64,000 nt of DNA from the NCBI RefSeq assembly GCF_001577365.1, contig NZ_CP014513.1, positions 2,046,001 to 2,110,000 on the forward strand, given 5' to 3'. Both the position numbers and the translations under genes were made by a program. Position 1 is the first letter of the stretch. Each line of letters starts with the position of its first letter. Under the pieces are notes generated by a model that made no database searches, was not told the DNA's origin, and was given only the letters and a program-made list of their open reading frames with translations. This document shows, piece by piece, positions 26,805 through 35,714 of this stretch. This DNA is from Frondihabitans sp. PAMC 28766 (GTDB lineage: Bacteria; Actinomycetota; Actinomycetes; Actinomycetales; Microbacteriaceae).

Positions 26805-27802
26805 TCACACCCGAGCCGTCACGCGCGGGTCGATCAGCCCGTAGACCAGGTCGACGACGAAGTTGGCGAGCACGATGAGGAAGGCTGCGAAGAGGGTGAA
26901 ACCGACGACGACCTGCAGATCGAGCGTCTCGACCGCGTTGATCAACAGCGAGCCGAGGCCTTGCATCGAGAAGACCTTCTCGGTGATGACGGCGCCGCCG
27001 AGCAGCGACCCCAGGTCGAGCCCGAAGATCGTCACCACGGGGATCAGCGCGTTGCGCAGCCCGTGCCGCACGACGACGCGCGTCTCGCCGAGGCCCTTCG
27101 CGCGCGCGGTGCGGATGTAGTCCTCGCTCATCACCTCGAGCATCTGCCCGCGAGTGAGTCGCGCGTAGATCGCGCCGCTGATGAACGCCAGCGTCAGCCA
27201 CGGCAGCACGAGGTGCGAGAACCAGCCGACGGGGTCGTCGCCGAACGCGATGTAGCCGCTGGTGGGCAGGATCTTCCAGGTGAACCCGAACAGCAGGATC
27301 GCGAGGAGGCCCACCAGGTATGCCGGCGCCGACACCCCGCGATGGCGATGGTCATGATGCCGCGGTCGAGCAGGGTGCCGCGGCGGAGGGCCGACACGAC
27401 GCCGCCGGCGACGCCGAAGACGAGCCAGACGATGGCCGCCCCGATGGCGATCGACGCGGTGACGGGCAGCCGCTGCACGATGAGGTCGGTGACGGTGTCG
27501 TTCAGCTGGAACGAGTAGCCGAAGCACGGCGCCCCGCAGACGACGGCCGACGCCCCCGAGCCGTAGGTGCGCCCGGCGACGACCCCGCGCAGGTATTCGC
27601 CGAACTGCTGCCACCAGGGCAGGTCGTAGCCGAGGTACGCCTTGACCCGGGCGAGGTTCTCGGGGGTGCAGGGCTTGCCGCAGCTGAGGCGCGCGGGGTT
27701 GGTCGGAAGCAGGTAGAAGATCGCGTACGTGATCGCGGCGATGACGAGCAGCACGACGATCATGGCGAGCAGCCGGAAGGCGATGAAGCGAGCGGTTCTC
27801 AT
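26805..27802 (-). CDS. Oligopeptide-type ABC permease (DppB-like), frameshifted
   Basis: The start MRTARFIAFRLLAMIVV at 27802 overlaps the previous gene's stop (ATGA). The N-terminal part runs in one frame to DRGIMTIAIAG, the C-terminal part (VSAPAYLVGLLAILLFG, then the EAA-like loop EDYIRTARAKGLGETRVVVRHGLRNALIPVVT) in the next. One G is missing from the run at 27335-27338 (CCCC on +), where GCGGGGGTGTCG would restore AIAGVSAPAY. The joined protein of about 333 residues is a complete six-segment BPD permease. An assembly error in a homopolymer is likelier than a real defect. Confidence 0.85.
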
Positions 27803-28740
27803 CTCTGGCCTCCCTGACGGCGGCGGGGGTCGAGGGCGTCGCGCAGCCCGTCGCCCAGCACGTTGAAGGCCAGCGTCACGAGGAAGAGCGCAAGGCCGGG
27901 GAAGACGAGGTACATCGGGTCGGTCTGCACCCACTGGATGGCGTTCCCGATGGTGCGGCCCCACGACGGCGTGGGCGGCGGCACCCCGACGCCGAGGAAG
28001 GAGAGCGCGGCCTCGACGCCGATCATGCTTGGGATCGAGATCGTCGCGAACACCACGATCGTCGCCGACACGTTGGGCACGACCTGGCGCAGGATCACGT
28101 GCCAGGGCCCGGCCCCCATCGCGGTGGAGGCCACGACGAAGGTGCGTTCGCGGAGCGACAGCACCTGCCCGCGCACCACGCGCGCGATCGACGGCCAGCC
28201 GAAGAAGCCGATCACCAGCACCAAGAGGAGGGTCTTGGGGAAGGCGGTCGGCACGATGGCGGTGAGCGAGATCATGAAGACGAGGCTGGGGAAGCCGAAC
28301 AGCACGTCGACGAAGCGGCTCATCACGCGGTCGTACCAGCCGCCGAAGAACCCGGTGGTGACGCCGACGACGACCCCGACCACGACGGCCAGCACGGTCG
28401 CCGAGATGCTGACGAGCAGCGAGGTGCGCGCGCCGTAGACGACGATGGCGAAGAGGTCGCGCCCGGTCGACGGCTCGACGCCGAACCAGTGCGTGGGCGA
28501 GATGCCGCCGAACGCGCCGAGCGGCACGCCGGAGTCGCTGAGCGTCGACAGGTGGTACTTGTAGGGGTCCTGCCCGGTGATCGACGAGAGCACATTCGCC
28601 AGGATCGCCGCGAGCACGATGACCACGATGATGATGGCGCCCGCCGCCGCCCAGTGGTCGCGCCCGACACGGCGGGCCAGGCCGCGGAATCCGCGCGACG
28701 AGTCGACCGGGGTGTCCTGCACGGTGATGTCGGTGCTCAT
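27799..28740 (-). CDS. Oligopeptide-type ABC permease (DppC-like)
   Basis: 313 residues. An N-terminal segment (AAAGAIIIVVIVLAAILANVL) precedes a short external domain (FGVEPSTGRDLFAIVVYGARTSL) and five further segments. The EAA-type coupling loop is VASTAMGAGPWHVILRQVVPNV, and the end AFNVLGDGLRDALDPR is diagnostic for DppC/OppC. It overlaps the neighbouring genes on both sides by 4 bp. Confidence 0.93.
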   Translation of the reverse strand: MSTDITVQDTPVDSSRGFRGLARRVGRDHWAAAGAIIIVVIVLAAILANVLSSITGQDPYKYHLSTLSDSGVPLGAFGGISPTHWFGVEPSTGRDLFAIVVYGARTSLLVSISATVLAVVVGVVVGVTTGFFGGWYDRVMSRFVDVLFGFPSLVFMISLTAIVPTAFPKTLLLVLVIGFFGWPSIARVVRGQVLSLRERTFVVASTAMGAGPWHVILRQVVPNVSATIVVFATISIPSMIGVEAALSFLGVGVPPPTPSWGRTIGNAIQWVQTDPMYLVFPGLALFLVTLAFNVLGDGLRDALDPRRRQGGQR

Positions 28741-30518
28741 GCGGCGGCCCCCGGGGCGGTGCCCGGCAGAGCGGCGTCTGCGACGGCAGGATCAGGGGTC
28801 AGCTCGCGCCACGCTTCGCGCCGAACGCGCTGGGCGTCAGGGTCTGCGACCGGGGCCGCCGCCAGCAGTCGCCGCGTGTAGGCGTCCTGCGGTCGGCGCA
28901 GCACGTCGTCCGTCGGCCCGCGCTCGACGATGCGCCCGCGGTGCATGACCGCGACCTCGTCGGCGAGGTCGCCGACGACGGCGAGGTCGTGGCTGATGAA
29001 GAGGCAGGCGAAGCCGAGGTCGCGCTGCAGCTCGCGCAAGAGGTCGAGCACGCGCGCCTGCACCGAGACGTCGAGGGCGCTCGTCGGCTCGTCGGCGATC
29101 AGCAGCGCGGGCTGCAGTGCGATGGCGCGGGCGATCGCGACGCGCTGCCGTTGGCCGCCCGAGAGCTCGTGCTGGAAGCGGCCCTCGACGTCGCGGGGCA
29201 GCTGCACGGCGTCGAGCAGCTCGCGCACGCGGGCGCTGCGGCCAGCCGCGTCGAGGGGGGAGTGCAGGCGCAGCGGCTCGGCGATGCTGTCGCCGATCGA
29301 CGAGCGGGGGTTGAGAGACGACGCAGGATCTTGGAAGACGTAGCCGATCGAGGCCCGCACCTTCCGCAGATCCCGCCTCGATGCTCGCGTGAGGTCGGTG
29401 CCGCCGACGAGCACTCGCCCGGCGTGCGGCGAGACGAGCCCGGCAAGGGCCCGGCCGATGGTCGACTTGCCCGAACCGGATTCGCCGACGAGCCCGACGA
29501 TCCGGCCGGCCGGAACGGTGAGCGACACTCCGTCGACGGCGTTGGCCGAGGAGCCCCGCCTCGAGCCGTACGAGATGTCGACGGCGTCGAGGAGGGCGGC
29601 GGGGGTCGCCGTCGAGGCCTCACGGGGGGAGAGGCCGCGCGGATCCTGCGCCCCCTCGGCGGTGGTGCGGCTGGTGCTCGCCCCCTCGAGGTCGAGCGGG
29701 GCGAGGGTCGGCACGGCGTCGAGCAGGGCTCGCGTGTAGTCGGCCTGCGGGCTCGCGAAGAGGCCGATGACGTCCGCGCGCTCGACGATCGAGCCCTCTC
29801 GCATGACGATGACGTCGTCGGCGAGGTCGGCGACGACACCCATGTCGTGGGTGATCAGGAGGATGGCGGTGCCGAAGCGCTCGCGGACGCTCCGCAGCAG
29901 GTCGAGGATGCCCGCCTGCACGGTCACGTCGAGCGCGGTCGTCGGCTCGTCGGCGATCAGGATCTCGGGGTCGCCCGAGAGCGCCATCGCGATCATGGCG
30001 CGCTGCAGCTGGCCGCCCGAGAGCTCGTGCGGGAAGGCGCGGCGTACCCGCTCGGGGTCGGGCAGGCCGACGCTCTCGAGCAACGCCGTCACCCGGTCTC
30101 GAGCTGCGTCGTGCGAGCCGCCGCGGCCGTGTGCCCTGAGGGCCTCGGTGATCTGCCAGCCGATCGGCAGCACCGGGTTGAACGCGCTCATCGGCTCTTG
30201 GAAGATCGTCCCGATCCGCCCGCCCCGCACCTGCCGCAGCAGGGCCGTCGGCGCACCCACGAGCTCGTCGTCGCCGAGCCGGATGCTGCCCGACACCGAA
30301 GCCGACGGCGGCAGCAGCCCGAGCAGCGACATGGCCGTGACGCTCTTGCCCGACCCCGACTCGCCGACCAGGGCCAGCGTGCGGCCGCGACGCAGCTCGA
30401 AGCCGATGCCGTGGACGACCGGGCGAACGCCCCCGGACGCTGCCGCGAACGAGATCTCGAGATCACGCGCGGTCAGGACGACGGGGGCGTCGCCGGTCGG
30501 GGCTGGTGCTGTCGTCAC
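28737..30518 (-). CDS. Double-ATPase subunit of the peptide-type ABC importer (DppD-DppF fusion)
   Basis: 593 residues from a GTG overlapping the binding-protein stop (GTGA). Two complete ATPase domains. Domain 1: Walker A GESGSGKS, signature LSGGQLQRAMIAMAL, Walker B ILIADEPTTALDVT. Domain 2: GESGSGKS, LSGGQRQRVAIARAI, LLIADEPTSALDVS. The linker (about 265-310) is disordered and rich in S, T and E. Domain ends match the oligopeptide C-terminal region (YTRALLDAVP, YTRRLLAAAP). It powers uptake through the two permeases downstream. Confidence 0.94.
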   Translation of the reverse strand: MTTAPAPTGDAPVVLTARDLEISFAAASGGVRPVVHGIGFELRRGRTLALVGESGSGKSVTAMSLLGLLPPSASVSGSIRLGDDELVGAPTALLRQVRGGRIGTIFQEPMSAFNPVLPIGWQITEALRAHGRGGSHDAARDRVTALLESVGLPDPERVRRAFPHELSGGQLQRAMIAMALSGDPEILIADEPTTALDVTVQAGILDLLRSVRERFGTAILLITHDMGVVADLADDVIVMREGSIVERADVIGLFASPQADYTRALLDAVPTLAPLDLEGASTSRTTAEGAQDPRGLSPREASTATPAALLDAVDISYGSRRGSSANAVDGVSLTVPAGRIVGLVGESGSGKSTIGRALAGLVSPHAGRVLVGGTDLTRASRRDLRKVRASIGYVFQDPASSLNPRSSIGDSIAEPLRLHSPLDAAGRSARVRELLDAVQLPRDVEGRFQHELSGGQRQRVAIARAIALQPALLIADEPTSALDVSVQARVLDLLRELQRDLGFACLFISHDLAVVGDLADEVAVMHRGRIVERGPTDDVLRRPQDAYTRRLLAAAPVADPDAQRVRREAWRELTPDPAVADAALPGTAPGAAA

Positions 30519-32176
30519 TGCTGGAGCGAGAGGGTGAGGTAGTTCGGGTAGGCCGGGAACGACGCGATGCCGAAGTTCTGCACGCCCGAGCCGCGCAAGA
30601 ACGACTGCTTGGCGTAGGTGAGCGGAACGACCGGCGCGTCTTGCATGATGCGCTTGTCGGCCTGGGCCCAGAGCGCCTGGGCGTCGGTCTCGTCGACCGT
30701 CGCCGTGGCCTGGTCGATCAGCTTGTCGACGGCCGGGCTCGAGTAGCGCGACACGTTGTTGCCGCCGTTGCCGATCTCGCTGGACGCGAACAGCGGCTGG
30801 ATGCTCGAGTTCGCGCTGGGGAAGTCGGGCTGCCAGCTGTACAGGGCCAGGTCGTAGTTCGCCGTGTTCGCCGTGGCGTCGGTGTAGAACGACGTCGGGT
30901 CTTCGGGCTTCAGCGTCACCTTGATGCCGGCGCGCTCGATGCCCTGCTGGAGGGCCTGGGCCTGGGCGAGCGACGAGGTGTCGTTCTGCGTGAGCAGCGT
31001 GAGCGAGAGTCCGCTCGACTGACCCGCCGACTTGAGGAGCGACTTGGCCTTGGTGACGTCGCCGTCGGCTCCTGCGGGGTAGAGGTTGTACGCCTTGCGG
31101 CCGGCGATGCCGGGCGTGATGAGGGTCGACGCGTCTTCGCCCGCCTGGGGGCCGCCGGATGCGATCAGGTACGACTTGCGGTCGACCGCGTATTCGAGAG
31201 CCTGGCGCACCTTCAGGTCTTTCAGCGCGCCCTTCTGAGTGTTGATCGCGAGATAGGTGAGCGGGCCGGCCTTGCTTGTCGAGAGGCGCTTCGCGGCGTC
31301 CGGGTTGGCCTTCACCTGGGCGAGGTCGGCGGCGCCGAGATAGCTGGCGCCGAAGCTGTCCTTCGCCGAGCCGGAGTCGGCGATGAGGCTCTGCGTGGTG
31401 GTCGACGTGCTGTCGTTCATGCCGAGCACGATCTTGTCGGGGCCGGCGGTGCGGATCGAGTCGGTCTTCGCGCTCCAGTTCGGGTTGCGCTTCAGCGTGA
31501 TCGCGGTGCCCTGCTGGAAGGAGGCGACCTGGTACGGCCCGGACGCCTCCGGGTCGTTGCCGTAGGTCGCGGGGTCGGTGTCCTTGGCCTTCGGCACCGG
31601 CGAGAACGCGGGCATCGAGGCGATCCACGGCCAGTCGCCGTAGGCGCTGTTCAGATGGAAGACGATCGTCTTGGCGTTCGGGGTCTCGATCGACGAGAGG
31701 TCTTTGCCCGAGTAGGGGCCGGTGTAGGCCGAGCCGCCGACGAGGAGCGTCTTGTGGTAGCTCAGGCCGCCGGCGAGAGCCGGGGCGAACGAGCGCTCGA
31801 TGCCGTACTTGATGTCGGCCGTGGTGATGGGGTCGCCGTCGGCGTACTTCACGCCGCTCTTCAGCGTGTATGTCCAGGTCTTGCCGCCGTCGCTCGGGGT
31901 GCCGGTGTTCGTCGCGAGGTCGGGCACGACCTTCGGGTCTTTGCCTGGAACGATCTTCCACGTGGTCAGGCGGCGGAAGACCAGGCCGAGCGAGGTGATC
32001 GCGAGACCCTGGCTCTTGGCCGGGTCGAGGCTGATCTGGTTCTGGTCGGACAGGATCGTGAGCGTGCCGCCTTTCGACGACCCGGTGCTGCTCGAGGTGG
32101 TCGAGTGCGACGTGCACCCGGTGATGAGGAGTGCGGCGGCGACTGCCACTGCCCCGGCGCGGACGAATCTATTCAT
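30515..32176 (-). CDS. Family 5 substrate-binding lipoprotein of ABC operon 1
   Basis: 553 residues from the ATG at 32176 with an AGGGG box. Lipobox LLITG-Cys21. SBP_bac_5 features: GGTLTILSDQNQISLDPAKS at the mature start, WTYTLKSGVKYADGDPITTADIKYGIER and VRQALEYAVDRKSYL. This family binds peptides, nickel, opines or siderophore-like ligands; the ligand here is not deducible. It is the first gene of a five-gene operon (binding protein, double ATPase, DppC, DppB, MFS). The order, with the ATPase ahead of both permeases, is less common. Confidence 0.94.
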   Translation of the reverse strand: MNRFVRAGAVAVAAALLITGCTSHSTTSSSTGSSKGGTLTILSDQNQISLDPAKSQGLAITSLGLVFRRLTTWKIVPGKDPKVVPDLATNTGTPSDGGKTWTYTLKSGVKYADGDPITTADIKYGIERSFAPALAGGLSYHKTLLVGGSAYTGPYSGKDLSSIETPNAKTIVFHLNSAYGDWPWIASMPAFSPVPKAKDTDPATYGNDPEASGPYQVASFQQGTAITLKRNPNWSAKTDSIRTAGPDKIVLGMNDSTSTTTQSLIADSGSAKDSFGASYLGAADLAQVKANPDAAKRLSTSKAGPLTYLAINTQKGALKDLKVRQALEYAVDRKSYLIASGGPQAGEDASTLITPGIAGRKAYNLYPAGADGDVTKAKSLLKSAGQSSGLSLTLLTQNDTSSLAQAQALQQGIERAGIKVTLKPEDPTSFYTDATANTANYDLALYSWQPDFPSANSSIQPLFASSEIGNGGNNVSRYSSPAVDKLIDQATATVDETDAQALWAQADKRIMQDAPVVPLTYAKQSFLRGSGVQNFGIASFPAYPNYLTLSLQQ

Positions 32177-32361
32177 GTGGAGCCCCTGACTCAAGTGCTG
32201 TGCGGATCGGTCGACCATGCTTCACGAGACGACACTCAGAGCCAAATCAGATGACGCCCCGTGGCATTCCCCAGGCTTGCTCTACGGTACGGGTCCACTG
32301 ACATTTTGGCCATCTGGTAAGCTCGTGGAGTTTTTTGTCACGAAACCGGAGTGAATTTTTT
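32177..32361. promoter_or_regulatory. Divergent promoter region
   Basis: 185 bp between the binding-protein gene (-) and the ProP-like gene (+), notably richer in A/T than the flanks, with T-runs near 32331-32336 and 32356-32361. It must carry both promoters. I see no convincing -35/-10 pair or palindrome. Confidence 0.5.
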
Positions 32362-33879
32362 ATGCGCAGAAGTCTGACGAGCGACGACGTGACGGTCGTC
32401 GAAGAGTCCCTGTTGAAACGAGCGGTCGCTGCGGCCGCACTGGGAAACGGGATGGAGTGGTTCGACTTCGGTGTCTTCGCCTACCTCACCACGACCTTGG
32501 CGAAGGTCTTCTACCCCGACCTGAACCCGACCCTGAGCGTGATCCTGACCTTCGCCACGTTCACGGCGGCGTTCGTCGTCCGTCCCATCGGCGGCGCCGT
32601 CTTCGGGCCACTCGGCGACCGCATCGGCCGCCAGAAGGTGCTCGCCGTCACGATGATCATGATGGCCGCCGGCACCTTCGCCATCGGGTTCCTGCCCGAC
32701 TTCAACACGATCGGCATCTGGTCGCCGATGCTCCTGCTGCTCGCCCGCCTCGTGCAGGGCTTCTCGACCGGCGGGGAGTACGGCGGGGCGGCGACCTTCA
32801 TCGCCGAGTACTCACCCGACAAGCGCCGCGGCTTCATGGGCTCCTTCCTCGAGTTCGGCACCCTCGGCGGCTATGTGCTCGGGGCGTCGCTCGTCACGAT
32901 CCTGCAGTTCGCGATGCCCGAAGACACCCTGCTCTCCTGGGGCTGGCGCATTCCCTTCCTCGTCGCAGGCCCGCTCGGCATCGTCGGGCTGTACCTTCGC
33001 CTGAAGCTCGAAGAGACCCCCGCGTTCGCCCGGCAGCAAGAGCTGGCCGCGTCACGCGAAGCGGTCAAGCTGCCCCTCGTCCGCCTCTTCGCCGAGAACT
33101 GGCGCGCGCTGCTGATCTGCATCGGGCTGGTGCTCGTCTTCAACGTGACCGACTACATGCTGCTGTCGTACATGCCGACCTACCTCACGACCACCCTCGG
33201 GCGTGACGCGACCAACGGGCTGATCCTGGTGATCGTGGTCATGGTGCTGATGATGGCCGTCATCTCGCTCGGCGGCCGACTGTCCGACCGTTTCGGCCGA
33301 CGTCCGGTGCTGTTCGCGGGGTGCCTCGGTTTCCTGTTCCTGTCCTGGCCGGCGCTCAAGCTGGTGCAGACCGACTCGACCTTCCTCGTGTTCGTGGGCC
33401 TCTTGATCCTGGGCCTGGTGCTCGTCACGTTCACGTCGACGATGCCCTCGACGCTGCCGGCGCTCTTCCCGACGATCATCCGCTACGGAGCCCTGGCGAT
33501 CGCGTTCAACGTGTCGGTGTCGCTCTTCGGCGGCACGACGCCGCTCGCCACCGAGGCGCTCGTCGCGTGGGCGCATCGCAGCGGGTTCGCGTGGGCGAAT
33601 GACATCCCGGCGTTCTATCTGATGATCGCCGCCGTGATCGGGCTCGTGTCGGTGTGGTTCACGAAGGAGACGGCGAACGTGCCGCTGCTCGGGTCGGGGC
33701 CGTCGGTCGCGACCGACGAGGAGGCGCAGGAGCTCATCGAGGCCTACGCCGACGAGTCGAGCGAGGTCGCGCAGTCGGACTGGGCGGTGGAGTTCGCACA
33801 GTCGGGGCCGATCGACATCGTGCAGCCGTCGGTCGACGGTCAGGAGCCCGCAGAGGCGGCGAGCAGCGCCCGCGTGTAG
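32362..33879 (+). CDS. MFS transporter of the metabolite:H+ symporter (ProP-like) family
   Basis: 505 residues from the ATG at 32362 (GGAG box upstream); a TTG at 32335 would add nine residues. The MHS signature is strong: GNGMEWFDFGVFAYLTTTLAKVFYP, RPIGGAVFGPLGDRIGRQKVL, LLARLVQGFSTGGEYGGAATF and the W-G-WRIPFLVAGPLG loop. ProP-type carriers import proline, betaine or other osmolytes. The C-terminal 45 residues are acidic and hydrophilic. Its 3' end overlaps the convergent ATPase gene by 40 bp. Confidence 0.92.
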   Translation: MRRSLTSDDVTVVEESLLKRAVAAAALGNGMEWFDFGVFAYLTTTLAKVFYPDLNPTLSVILTFATFTAAFVVRPIGGAVFGPLGDRIGRQKVLAVTMIMMAAGTFAIGFLPDFNTIGIWSPMLLLLARLVQGFSTGGEYGGAATFIAEYSPDKRRGFMGSFLEFGTLGGYVLGASLVTILQFAMPEDTLLSWGWRIPFLVAGPLGIVGLYLRLKLEETPAFARQQELAASREAVKLPLVRLFAENWRALLICIGLVLVFNVTDYMLLSYMPTYLTTTLGRDATNGLILVIVVMVLMMAVISLGGRLSDRFGRRPVLFAGCLGFLFLSWPALKLVQTDSTFLVFVGLLILGLVLVTFTSTMPSTLPALFPTIIRYGALAIAFNVSVSLFGGTTPLATEALVAWAHRSGFAWANDIPAFYLMIAAVIGLVSVWFTKETANVPLLGSGPSVATDEEAQELIEAYADESSEVAQSDWAVEFAQSGPIDIVQPSVDGQEPAEAASSARV

Positions 33880-35447
33880 TCGTGCTGCGGTGCCGTGAAG
33901 AGCTGCTCGGCCGGCGCCTGCTCGACGATCCGCCCGGCGCGCATCACAGCGACCCGGTCGCTCTGGTGCCGCACCACGTCGAGGTCGTGCGTGATGAAGA
34001 GATAGGCGAGCCCGTGCTCGCGCTGCAGCTCGTCGAGCAGGTCGAGCACCTGCGCCTGCACCGTCACGTCCAGTGACGACACCGGCTCGTCGCACACGAT
34101 CACGTCGGGGCGCGGCGCGAGGGCGCGGGCGATCGCCACGCGCTGGCGCTGACCGCCCGAGAGCGTCCGCGGGTAGCGCTCGGCGATGTCGGCCGAGAGA
34201 CCGACGTCGGCGAGCAGCTGCCGCACGTCTGCGGCCCGGCCGCCCACCCGCGTGGCGCGCCCGTCGCTGAGCGCATCGACCAGGATCCTGCCCACCGTCA
34301 TGCGGGGGTCGAACGAGCTGAGGGCATCCTGGTAGATCGCGCCGAGGTGGTGTCGTCTCGCCCGGCGTTCTCGCTCGGGTAGGGGGTTCCACGGCTCGCC
34401 GCGCAGCTCGACGGTGCCCGCGTCGGGGGTGTCGAGGCCGAGCAGCAGCCGGGCCACGGTGGTCTTGCCCGAGCCGGAGGCCCCGACGAGGCCGAGCGTC
34501 TCGCCGGGGTGCAGGTCGAGCGAGACGTCGTCGACCGCGAGCGTCGTGTTGCCGCGTCCTGCGAACCGGCGGGTGAGGCCTCGCGCTCGGAGGACGGGCG
34601 GTTGGTTATTCAGGCTCGGCGCCCGATTCGCATCCGAATTCGACCTCGCGACCACCCTCTGACCTGAATTGCCGACGGCCGAGAGGCGCGTACCACGAGG
34701 CTTGCCCGCGGGCAGGGCCGCGACGAGCCCCCGCGTGTACGGGTCGGCGGGCGAATCGAGGATCGCCGCGGTCGGCCCCTGTTCGACGACCCGCCCGTCA
34801 CGCATCACCACCACGCGGTCGGCCAGGCGCCGCACCGCGCCGAGATCGTGGCTGATGGCGAGCACGGCGGCGCCCTCGTCGCGCAGGGTGGCGAGCCGGT
34901 CGACGACCTGCCGCTGCACCTCGGCGTCGAGGGCCGTGGTCGGCTCGTCGGCGATGATCACGCCGGGCCGAAGGGCCAGAGCGGCGGCGATGAGGGCGCG
35001 CTGACGCAGGCCTCCCGAGAGCTCGCCCGAGCGCTGGCCCCGACGGGTCGCAGGATCCGGCATGCCCACCTCGGCGAGCACGTCGAGCACGCGGGCGCGG
35101 CGCTCCGCTGCCGTGAGGCGGGTGTGAAGGCGCAGAGCGTCGTCGATCTCCCGCCCGATGGGCCGCAGCGGATCGAGCGACACGAGGGCGTCCTGCAGCA
35201 CGAGGCCGATGCGGGGCCCGCGGATGCGCCGCCACGCACGGCCGGACAGCTGCAGCAGGTCGTCGTCGTCGAGCCTCAGCGCCGCTGCGGTGACGCTGCC
35301 GCCGGCGAGCCCCAGCAGTGCCCGCGCGGTGACGCTCTTGCCCGACCCCGACTCGCCGACGAGCGCCACGCACTCGCCCGCGCCCAGCGTGAACGACACG
35401 TCGCGCACCGCGCTGACGCCGCCGAACGCCACGCTTAGCCCTTCCAC
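33840..35447 (-). CDS. Double-ATPase subunit of ABC operon 2
   Basis: Two ATPase domains: Walker A GESGSGKS and GASGSGKT, signatures LSGGLRQRALIAAAL and LSGGQRQRVAIARAL, Walker B VIIADEPTTALDAE and VIVCDEPVSSLDVT. The GTG at 35447 is chosen: AGGA lies 5 bases upstream and VEGLSVAFGGVSAV then opens the domain. An upstream ATG at 35567 would add a poly-serine tract from (CTG)11 and palindrome sequence, which looks non-native. The linker between the domains (GNSGQRVVARSNSDANRAPSL) is encoded by a palindromic repeat at 34608-34669. About 535 residues. It pairs with the two permeases and binding protein upstream. Confidence 0.9.
   Translation of the reverse strand: MEGLSVAFGGVSAVRDVSFTLGAGECVALVGESGSGKSVTARALLGLAGGSVTAAALRLDDDDLLQLSGRAWRRIRGPRIGLVLQDALVSLDPLRPIGREIDDALRLHTRLTAAERRARVLDVLAEVGMPDPATRRGQRSGELSGGLRQRALIAAALALRPGVIIADEPTTALDAEVQRQVVDRLATLRDEGAAVLAISHDLGAVRRLADRVVVMRDGRVVEQGPTAAILDSPADPYTRGLVAALPAGKPRGTRLSAVGNSGQRVVARSNSDANRAPSLNNQPPVLRARGLTRRFAGRGNTTLAVDDVSLDLHPGETLGLVGASGSGKTTVARLLLGLDTPDAGTVELRGEPWNPLPERERRARRHHLGAIYQDALSSFDPRMTVGRILVDALSDGRATRVGGRAADVRQLLADVGLSADIAERYPRTLSGGQRQRVAIARALAPRPDVIVCDEPVSSLDVTVQAQVLDLLDELQREHGLAYLFITHDLDVVRHQSDRVAVMRAGRIVEQAPAEQLFTAPQHDYTRALLAASAGS
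34608..34669. repeat. 62-bp palindromic element inside the ATPase linker
   Basis: It begins ATTCAGGCTCGGCGCCCGAT and ends CCTGAAT, like the intergenic element at 16061-16121, and has the same length within one base. It keeps the ATPase frame open. Confidence 0.65.
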
Positions 35448-35452
35448 GACGA

Positions 35453-35489
<37 letters not shown>

Positions 35490-35515
35490 GATCACAGGGC
35501 TCCTCCCCGGCTGCC

Positions 35516-35714
35516 GAGTGGGCAGAAAGCGAGGCTTCCGCCCCGATTCTTTGCCGTTTGTGCCCACTCACCGCGCGCGCTCATCGCCCACCCTCCGGCC
35601 CGAGCGAGGTGAGTGGCATGTTCGTGCGGGATGAGCGCCGAAAAGCCGCACGAAAGTGCCACTCACCGGCCTCCGCGGGGCGTACCGCGGGGCGTACCGC
35701 GGGGCGTACCGCGG
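35516..35714. repeat. Cluster of two palindromes and a 12-bp triple repeat
   Basis: Palindrome 1: GAGTGGGCA (35516) with TGCCCACTC (35561-35569). Palindrome 2: GTGAGTGGCATGTTCGTGCGG (35609) with a near-perfect inverse at 35646-35666. Then CGCGGGGCGTAC three times (about 35675-35714), ending at the permease stop. It fills the 267-bp gap inside operon 2; no gene seen. Confidence 0.75.

Noticed and set aside
28941..30542. 533-residue + strand open frame opposite the double ATPase
   Set aside because: Shadow of strong ATPase motifs on the other strand.
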